Positions 1-4,122 of a DNA stretch of 6,015 bases are shown piece after piece. The stretch lies in the NCBI GenBank assembly GCA_043802345.1, contig JAZDLC010000422.1, forward strand, positions 1 through 6,015. Direction: 5' to 3'. The position numbers and the translations under genes are program-made. Numbering within the stretch: position 1 is the stretch's first letter; every line of letters begins with the position of its first letter. This stretch comes from JAZDLC01 sp043802345 (lineage in GTDB: Bacteria; Planctomycetota; B15-G4; JADJEK01). The notes beneath the pieces were generated by a model. It had not been told where the DNA came from, ran no database searches, and saw only the letters and a program-made list of their open reading frames with translations.

Positions 1-393
1 CTTCTTGTAGTTCTCCATCGCTCCAGAAGCCTCCATCTCCTCGAGCTCCTCGAGCCGCGCCAGCCGGGAACGGATCGTGGCGAAGTTGGTGAGGGTGCCA
101 CCCAGCCAACGCTCGTTCACGTACGGGAGGTTGTTCCGCTCGGCCTCGCCGAGAATCACGTTCTTGATCTGCCGCTTGGTCCCAACCAACACCACCTGGC
201 GGCCTGTGGCAGCCAATTCCCGCAGGAAGTGGCATCCCGTGGCAAGCCCCTTGATGGTCTCCACAAGATCGAGAATGTGGATCTTGTTTCGCTTGCCGTG
301 GATGTACGGCGCCATTTTCGGATTCCAGCGGCTGACCCGGTGGCCGAAGTGAACGCCCGCGTCTAGTAGTTCTTTGACATTGATGGATGTCAT
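1..393 (-). CDS. rpsB: 30S ribosomal protein S2 (N-terminal 131 residues, cut by the window edge)
   Basis: Ribosomal protein S2 is a component of the small ribosomal subunit, needed for translation. Read on the minus strand from the ATG at 393-391, the frame is open for 131 codons to base 1 and has no stop, so the C-terminal part lies outside the window. The sequence is recognisable throughout: an opening TSINVKELLDAGVHFGHR, then WNPKMAPYIHGKRNKIHILD, a GTKRQIKNVI stretch, and NERWLGGTLTNF around residues 93-104, all hallmarks of bacterial S2. The start is supported by a Shine-Dalgarno AAGGTGA a few bases upstream and by the position of the conserved VKELLDAGVHFGH. Bacterial S2 is usually 230-300 residues, so roughly half is present. 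In most bacteria tsf follows rpsB; that would lie beyond the left edge and cannot be seen. The family assignment is certain. Confidence 0.97.
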   Translation of the reverse strand, partial: MTSINVKELLDAGVHFGHRVSRWNPKMAPYIHGKRNKIHILDLVETIKGLATGCHFLRELAATGRQVVLVGTKRQIKNVILGEAERNNLPYVNERWLGGTLTNFATIRSRLARLEELEEMEASGAMENYKK

Positions 394-397
394 CTGG

Positions 398-404
398 TCA
401 CCTT
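398..404 (-). promoter_or_regulatory. Ribosome binding site of rpsB
   Basis: On the minus strand the bases read AAGGTGA and end four bases before the rpsB ATG at 393. This is a strong match to the anti-Shine-Dalgarno sequence and fixes the rpsB start. Confidence 0.65.
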
Positions 405-501
405 CCCAAGTGATTATTCATCAGGGATTTCGAGTGCCGCTGTTCGGCCCGGGCTCAGGAAGGTTGGCATCGCCGGGACGGGGTCGCACCACTCAGGAAG
501 C

Positions 502-524
502 GGGGTTTTTCACCGTGAAAGCCC
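502..524 (-). other. Hairpin in the rpsB leader
   Basis: On the minus strand GGGC-TTTCA-CGG-TGAAA-AA-CCC can fold with two short stems (GGG/CCC and TTTCA/TGAAA) around a small loop, close to the predicted 5' end of the rpsB transcript. No U-run follows, so it is not a canonical terminator. S2 is autoregulated through its mRNA leader in some bacteria, so a leader structure could have that role. This is an inference from position; I recognise no known S2 leader motif. Confidence 0.3.
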
Positions 525-540
525 TCGCAGGAAGCGAAGT

Positions 541-568
541 AAGTTAGAGAATCTCAACGACTTGTCAA
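541..568 (-). promoter_or_regulatory. Sigma-70-type promoter for rpsB
   Basis: On the minus strand an exact -35 consensus TTGACA (568-563) is followed after 16 bases by TAACTT (546-541), a weaker -10 hexamer that keeps the TA and the final T. Transcription would begin near 533-535, giving an rpsB leader of about 140 bases. This is the best promoter-like sequence upstream of rpsB and points away from the cyclase gene. The -35 is convincing; the exact -10 is less certain. Confidence 0.55.
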
Positions 569-756
569 GAATCGACTCGCCAATCCCTCGTTTCTTCCGA
601 TCAGTGGGTCAGACGTGCGTTTTCCAGGACAGAATCCTGAGATTTCCCTCAAGGAATCGGGGCTTTCCTGTCGATAGCATGTGGTTTGGGGGGTGTGACG
701 GAGACGCATGGTTTCCGCACTTGGGACATTGCACGATCACCGGATTCCTCTTGCAG

Positions 757-772
757 TTCCACGCTCGTGGAA
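757..772. promoter_or_regulatory. Perfect 16-base palindrome upstream of the cyclase gene (possible operator)
   Basis: TTCCACG-CT-CGTGGAA is an inverted repeat with two perfect 7-base arms around a 2-base centre, 97 bases before the preferred cyclase start. The symmetry and size fit a binding site for a dimeric regulator. A second short palindrome, CCAGA-A-TCTGG, lies at 789-799. The interval 569-868 holds no other gene that I can support, and no convincing -35/-10 pair for the cyclase was found. If the cyclase began at one of the earlier in-frame starts, the palindrome would fall inside coding sequence. No regulator can be named. Confidence 0.35.
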
Positions 773-868
773 TGCGTCAGGCCGGAGTCCAGAATCTGGG
801 ATAGAATGTCTGGTTCGGTAAAACGTGGTTGCCCAACCAACCTGATCGCCTCTCGCGGGGCGAAAACG

Positions 869-1855
869 ATGATTCTATTGCCGAGACGGATTCTGATCGC
901 TGACCACCACACGGAACAGCTTCCGGATGTGGGCCCTCTCCTGTCCCAGGCGGGACACACCGTGCTGAACACCGGAGACGCCCTGGCAACCATCGAGACC
1001 CTCTGTGATCGGCGTCCCGACCTGATCCTCCTCTCTCCCCTTTCGAAGAGCTTTGACGGACAGGAGATCCGCCGGATCCTCGCGCTGAAGGACCGCAACC
1101 AGATCACCCCGCTGCTGCTGGCCTGTCTCGCCCGGCCGTCGGCCCCGGAAATGGCCGAGCTGGCCGGCACTTTTGACGACTTGATGGTGCGCGATGAACT
1201 CACCATGGAGAGCCTGCATCATCGGATTCTGTTGGCACTGGGCCGCCTGAGCCTGGTCAGGAGGATGGAAGAGGAGCGCCTTGCGCTGGAACGGCAGTCG
1301 ATCACCGACTTCAAGACCGGCACCTACAACGACCGCTACTTCCACCGCAGGCTCAGGGAGGAGTTCAGCCGGGCTCGCAGGCACCGGACCGCGATCTCGT
1401 GCGTGATGCTCGATTTCGACAACTTCAAGGAGATCAACGACAGCTTCGATCACGCCTTCGGCGACTTCGTGCTGCTGGCGTTCGCCAAGAAGCTGCGCTC
1501 GATCATCCGCGACATCGATATTCCGGCCCGTTTCGGCGGGGACGAGTTCGTGCTGCTCCTGCCGAACACCGGCCTGGATGAGGCGGTCCGGATCGCCGAG
1601 CGAATCCGGCGGATCGTCTCGCAGTACCGGTTCGAGAGTCAGATTCACTCCACTTCCGTCTCGCTCTCCATCGGCATCTCCACCTTCGACGGTGTCGAGG
1701 AGTCGTCGCCGGAGGAGTTTCTCCGCCGAGCGGATTGCGCGCTGCTCGAGGCAAAGCGCCGGGGACGCAACAGGGTCATCCTCTATCCGCAGGTCGCGGC
1801 CCGGGATGGCTCCGCCAAGCGCGACATGGAGGGAGCAGAGGAAGCGGGCGCTTGA
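869..1855 (+). CDS. Diguanylate cyclase (GGDEF domain) with a degenerate receiver-like N-terminus
   Basis: GGDEF enzymes make the second messenger cyclic di-GMP from two GTP in the cytoplasm. The protein has 328 residues from the ATG at 869. Residues 6-124 look like a response-regulator receiver (RILIADHH, then RPDLILL), but the residue expected to be the phosphorylated Asp is Ser56 (LILLSPLS), and the usual Lys-Pro near the end is replaced (DDLMVRDEL). A helical linker spans about 125-145. The GGDEF domain starts at TDFKTGTYNDRYF (146-158) and has LDFDNFKEIND with metal-binding Asp182, then HAFGD, an intact FGGDEF (GGDEF 223-227), SLSIGIS and a closing AKRRGRNRV. The RDID at 214-217, exactly five residues before GGDEF, is the RxxD inhibitory site that binds product. 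Synthesis activity and feedback inhibition are therefore both expected, while control by phosphorylation is not. Earlier in-frame ATGs at 686 and 806 add sequence without recognisable domain character; ATG 869 puts RILIADHH near the N-terminus, although its Shine-Dalgarno is weak. Confidence 0.92.
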   Translation: MILLPRRILIADHHTEQLPDVGPLLSQAGHTVLNTGDALATIETLCDRRPDLILLSPLSKSFDGQEIRRILALKDRNQITPLLLACLARPSAPEMAELAGTFDDLMVRDELTMESLHHRILLALGRLSLVRRMEEERLALERQSITDFKTGTYNDRYFHRRLREEFSRARRHRTAISCVMLDFDNFKEINDSFDHAFGDFVLLAFAKKLRSIIRDIDIPARFGGDEFVLLLPNTGLDEAVRIAERIRRIVSQYRFESQIHSTSVSLSIGISTFDGVEESSPEEFLRRADCALLEAKRRGRNRVILYPQVAARDGSAKRDMEGAEEAGA

Positions 1856-1958
1856 GGCGCCGGCCGCCGGGCTCGGCTTGTCTGTTCGGGAACGGGGGTA
1901 TTCGCCGCGTTGTGGTCTTTTTGAGCGGCTTGGGTCCAGGTTTGGGGTGAGGGATCTG

Positions 1959-2155
1959 GGTGGCTCTCGGGCGTGCTTCCTGGGCGGGCCGGGACCAGGG
2001 GGGGGACGGGTGCGCGACGGGCGCGACGAACGGAGGGCGTCCTGCTAGCGGGGAAGGCGAGTGGTCGGGCGCGGGTTTGGAGAATGATGGGTCCAGGGTG
2101 ACTCCTGGTTGGGGTTTCTTTCCGGCCCGCCCTGGAAGCGCGTCCGAGAGCTACC
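1959..2155 (+). repeat. 36-base inverted repeat enclosing 125 bases: long RNA hairpin or miniature mobile element
   Basis: Bases 1959-1994 pair with 2120-2155. Of 36 positions, 31 are Watson-Crick, one is a T-T mismatch (1981 with 2133) and four are G-T (1962-2152, 1971-2143, 1974-2140, 1993-2121). The left arm begins GGTGGCTCTCGG and the right arm, read on the minus strand, begins GGTAGCTCTCGG; both contain GGGCGGGCCGG. All four transition differences become G-U wobbles in a plus-strand transcript, and would be A-C mismatches in a minus-strand one, which hints at a folded plus-strand RNA. The loop can fold further: CCAGG 2093-2097 with CCTGG 2104-2108, and GGACG 2004-2008 with CGTCC 2038-2042. 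The element starts 103 bases after the cyclase stop, so it could lie in that gene's 3' untranslated region. A non-autonomous transposable element is the main alternative, but no clear target-site duplication flanks it. The inverted repeat is certain; its role is unknown. Confidence 0.75.
1982..2010 (+). other. G-quadruplex motif
   Basis: The plus strand has G-runs at 1982-1984, 1986-1988, 1991-1993, 1998-2005 (eight G) and 2008-2010, separated by loops of 1, 2, 4 and 2 bases. This fits the standard four-run G-quadruplex pattern. Its first runs are also part of the left arm of the 36-base inverted repeat, so the two structures would compete. Whether it forms in the cell is unknown. Confidence 0.45.
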
Positions 2156-2252
2156 ACATCGTTCTTTCGACGGCTGGGAGGCGGGGGGAGCGCGGCGTTT
2201 CTTTTGGGGGGAGGTTACGGAAGGTGGGGACGGACCGATGGATGCAATAATG

Positions 2253-2343
2253 AGGTGGTCCCTCCATGGATGCGAAGAGCAGGTCGCGGTCGCCGGCCTG
2301 TGAGGAGGTGCAGTCGTGCTCGTGCTCGTACTCGGGACCACCT
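2253..2343. repeat. Perfect 10-base inverted repeat with alternative partners
   Basis: AGGTGGTCCC (2253-2262) and GGGACCACCT (2334-2343) are exact reverse complements separated by 71 bases. The right arm has competing partners: GGACCA (2335-2340) can pair with TGGTCC at 2354-2359, and the overlapping TACTCGGG (2329-2336) can pair with CCCGAGTA at 2382-2389. The palindrome TCCATGGA lies at 2263-2270. These mutually exclusive pairings resemble the layout of a switching RNA, but no ligand-binding motif is recognised and chance is possible in such sequence. Confidence 0.4.
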
Positions 2344-2442
2344 GGAACTTTGATGGTCCACGATCCGCCTGTGGTACTGACCCCGAGTATCTTCGCGGCG
2401 CGCGCAGATCTTCACCGCGTACGCAGCCTCGGATCCGTTGGC

Positions 2443-2491
2443 GTTGTCGTAATCGCTGTCGAGTGACGAAGACGATTACAACAACGACAAC
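2443..2491. repeat. Bulged inverted repeat in triplet-periodic sequence
   Basis: GTTGTCGTAATCG at 2443-2455 is the reverse complement of 2473-2491, except that the right side carries six extra bases (CGATT-ACAACA-ACGACAAC), giving stems of 5 and 8 pairs with a bulge. A small inner GTC-GAGT-GAC hairpin lies between the arms. Both arms are made of NAC/NAT-type triplets (GAT TAC AAC AAC GAC AAC), and a similar tract GAG TAC GAG CAC GAG CAC GAC lies on the minus strand at about 2313-2333. The pattern resembles low-complexity triplet tracts seen between genes in many uncultured bacteria. Confidence 0.5.
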
Positions 2492-2518
2492 GGGAGGGCA
2501 AACCGGGTCCGGAGAGCC

Positions 2519-2570
2519 TCTCCGTTCGGTTGCGGCTCCGCCGCGTTGTGTCCGCTGTGGTGAGAGGAAG
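2519..2570 (-). repeat. Decayed copy of a widespread 'accacagaggacacagagg'-type intergenic repeat
   Basis: On the minus strand the sequence runs CTCTCACCACAGCGGACACA and then continues through AACGCGGCGGAGCC to AACGGAGAG. This resembles the intergenic element of the form CACCACAGAGGACACAGAGGACACGGAG common in genomes of Planctomycetes, Chloroflexi, deltaproteobacterial and other environmental lineages, whose chance translation gives peptides like LSPQRTQRG (also produced here). Recognition is from memory of the pattern; the copy is degenerate. Confidence 0.4.
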
Positions 2571-2576
2571 CCCCGA

Positions 2577-2596
2577 ATCCGACCAAGCAGCCGGAT
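2577..2596 (-). terminator. Weak hairpin at the Kelch gene stop codon
   Basis: Directly at the Kelch stop codon the minus strand can pair ATCCG with CGGAT around a 10-base loop, extendable by one G-T pair. No U-run follows, so it does not meet the usual criteria for an intrinsic terminator and may be incidental. Confidence 0.22.
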
Positions 2597-3816
2597 CACC
2601 CGTCGCCCTTGCTCTCCGCTGATCTCTCCGGCCGGTAGAACTCCACCGACTGGAGTGGCCGATCTCCCGGGCCCTGGCCGCCGGCCACGAGGATCCTCCC
2701 GTCCGGAAGCAGCACCGCGGCATGGTCGTCCCGGCGGAACTTCAGGGGAGCCGTTCGTTCGAATCGCCCGGTGGCTGGATCGAATCGTTCCACCGAATCG
2801 AGAATCGTGTCGTGTCCCTTGCCGTCGTCGCTCTCGCCGCCCATCACCAGGACAGAGCCGTCCGGCAGGACGATCTGAACATGATCCGCCCGGTCGAAGT
2901 TCATCGGCGTGCTGCTCAGGAAACGGTTCGATGCCGGATCGAACCGCGCCGTCGAGGCGACCGAGCGGCCGGAGGCAAGCTGCCCTCCGGTGATCAGCAC
3001 CGTGCCGTCTTCCAACCTGGTCGCGGCATGATCATCCCGGGCGTGCGCCATTTCCGGCCCCGGCAGGAACCGGTCTCTGATCGGGTCGAACAACTCGGTG
3101 CTGCTCCGCCCCACTCCGCCGGCGATCAGCACGCGCCCGTCCTTCAGCAGGGTCGCCGTGTGCCCGTGACGAGGCTCGGAGAGATCCGGCCCCTTCAGGA
3201 TCTGCTCCTTGACCGGGTCGTAGAGGTCAGAGCGGGAAGAGCTCTTTCCAGAACCGGTGAGGCCGCCGACGATCAGCACCCGGCCATCCAGAAGAGTCGT
3301 GGCTGTCAGCTCCATCCTCGCCCCTCCCGGCAGCAGGCCGATCCAGCGGAACGCCCCCGGTCCGTCCCCGTCCTCGGCGGGCTCGAACAGCTCCACGCTC
3401 CCCTTCAGATTGCCCCCGGCCACCAGGAGCCGGCCGCCAGGAAGCAGATCCGCCGCGTGCCCCGCCCGGGCGGCAAACGCGTCCCCGCCAAGAGGCATGG
3501 TCGTAAGCGCGCACTCCGTTCCGCCGCAGTCGAGCAGGTCCGCTGTCCCCATCGCGGAGAGCAGCGAGTGGGAGTCCTTCAGCCCACCAACAATGAGCAC
3601 CTTCCCGCCGCCGATGTGACTCGCGGTCAGCAGGACTCGAGGAGCGGAGAGACGCGCGCCGTCCTCATCCTCCGCGCACCGTCCCGCAGCGGGCAGGGCG
3701 ATCAAGACCACCAGCGGCCACCAGGTCGAGAGAACCACGGGTCGCCGGCGAGCTCCCTGCCTCGGCCCGAGCCCCCACTTGCCTGGTATCACCCGACCCG
3801 CAACGAGGGAGCACAT
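2596..3816 (-). CDS. Exported Kelch-repeat beta-propeller protein
   Basis: The protein is a string of Kelch motifs, each an H-x-A-T-x-L-x-D-G-x-V-L-I-x-GG core followed by an 'LFDP' or 'RFDPATGRF' strand. Seven double-glycine motifs are visible (KVLIVGG, RLLVAGG, RVLIVGG, RVLIAGG, TVLITGG, SVLVMGG, RILVAGG), enough for a six- or seven-bladed propeller that fills the whole mature chain. Such propellers bind partners or glycans, and some relatives are oxidases. No catalytic domain is attached here, so the specific function is unknown. Near the N-terminus a basic stretch (GARRRP) precedes a hydrophobic core (WWPLVVLIALPAAG), which indicates Sec export. The Cys in AGRCAED lacks a good lipobox because Arg precedes it. 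I use the ATG at 3816, giving 406 residues. A TTG at 3837 has a better Shine-Dalgarno (GGGAGG), a GTG at 3792 would shorten the signal, and the frame opens as far back as a TTG at 3894. The stop is at 2598-2596. The gene converges with the cyclase and diverges from the ligase. Confidence 0.88.
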   Translation of the reverse strand: MCSLVAGRVIPGKWGLGPRQGARRRPVVLSTWWPLVVLIALPAAGRCAEDEDGARLSAPRVLLTASHIGGGKVLIVGGLKDSHSLLSAMGTADLLDCGGTECALTTMPLGGDAFAARAGHAADLLPGGRLLVAGGNLKGSVELFEPAEDGDGPGAFRWIGLLPGGARMELTATTLLDGRVLIVGGLTGSGKSSSRSDLYDPVKEQILKGPDLSEPRHGHTATLLKDGRVLIAGGVGRSSTELFDPIRDRFLPGPEMAHARDDHAATRLEDGTVLITGGQLASGRSVASTARFDPASNRFLSSTPMNFDRADHVQIVLPDGSVLVMGGESDDGKGHDTILDSVERFDPATGRFERTAPLKFRRDDHAAVLLPDGRILVAGGQGPGDRPLQSVEFYRPERSAESKGDG

Positions 3817-3944
3817 CCGGACGAAAAAGATGACCAACCTCGGCCTCCCTGTACCGCTCGACCTGGAGGAGTGCTCGGAGAGCCTCCTGCGCAAACGCCC
3901 CCCGGAATCAGAGCCGGGCTCAGGAGGGGTGAGTTGGCGCGATC

Positions 3945-3973
3945 ATTGTCAGGGAAATATTCCACTCCTTCAA
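3945..3973 (-). promoter_or_regulatory. Possible sigma-70-type promoter of the Kelch gene
   Basis: On the minus strand TTGAAG (3973-3968) is followed after 17 bases by GACAAT (3950-3945), four of six matches to each consensus hexamer. Transcription would start near 3938, about 100-120 bases before the candidate start codons. The stretch is locally AT-richer than its surroundings. The plus-strand ligase has no equally clear promoter in 3974-4122; only a 10-base direct repeat TGCCGGCGTG (4018-4027 and 4074-4083) stands out there. Confidence 0.4.
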
Positions 3974-4113
3974 CCCCCCCTGCGTCTCGGGGGCGCTCGT
4001 GAGATCTGCTCTAGTGGTGCCGGCGTGCCGGTCGATGTGAGGCGGAGCGGCTGCACGCGGTCCGCACCGGATTTGCCGGCGTGAGATCGCCGCGGCTCGC
4101 GCGGCAGGGCGAC

Positions 4114-4118
4114 GAGGT
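4114..4118 (+). promoter_or_regulatory. Ribosome binding site of the O-antigen ligase-like gene
   Basis: GAGGT ends four bases before the ATG at 4123 and supports that start over the adjacent GTG at 4126 and the upstream in-frame GTG at 4081. The frame is closed upstream by a TAG at 4012-4014. Confidence 0.5.
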
Positions 4119-4122
4119 CGGA

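Larger units (their letters stand above)
1856..2595. other. Long convergent intergenic region, non-coding but rich in repeats and foldable sequence
   Basis: No open frame in these 740 bases on either strand encodes anything protein-like: the longest ones are rich in Arg, Pro, Ser and Gly and match no domain I know. The composition differs from the flanking genes. By hand count, 1921-2100 on the plus strand contains about 92 G and 36 C, with runs of G3 to G8. The region contains, in order, a 36-base inverted repeat (1959-2155), a G-quadruplex motif, a 10-base inverted repeat (2253-2343), triplet-periodic tracts and a bulged inverted repeat (about 2315-2491), and a decayed intergenic repeat (2519-2570). 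A 10-base direct repeat TGGGTCCAGG occurs at 1931-1940 and 2088-2097. No clear rho-independent terminator with a U-run was found for the cyclase gene. Confidence 0.7.

Noticed and set aside
686..868. N-terminal extension of the cyclase by up to 61 residues
   Set aside because: The added residues have no domain or membrane character and would cover the palindrome at 757-772. The receiver-like fold begins right after ATG 869. The ATG at 806 cannot be fully excluded.
875..1648. Minus-strand open frame of 257 codons over the cyclase gene
   Set aside because: Antisense shadow of an intact GGDEF gene, with no domain of its own.
1904..1929. GCCGC/GCGGC hairpin with a T-run as terminator of the cyclase gene
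   Set aside because: The T-run lies inside the loop, not after the stem, and the stem is only five pairs.
2045..2599. Minus-strand open frame of 184 codons in the intergenic region
   Set aside because: The translation (poly-Val, RQRLRQRQR, TSTSTT stretches) reflects repeats and not a protein. It includes the LSPQRTQRG artefact of an intergenic repeat.
449..3925. Shared 12-mer CCGGGCTCAGGA in the rpsB leader (449-460) and upstream of the Kelch gene (3914-3925)
   Set aside because: A single 12-base match within 6 kb of GC-rich sequence is compatible with chance, and the similarity does not extend.
2722..4002. Plus-strand open frame of 426 codons antisense to the Kelch gene
   Set aside because: Low-complexity Arg/Gln/Pro/Ala-rich translation, opposite a gene with seven clear Kelch motifs; a shadow.
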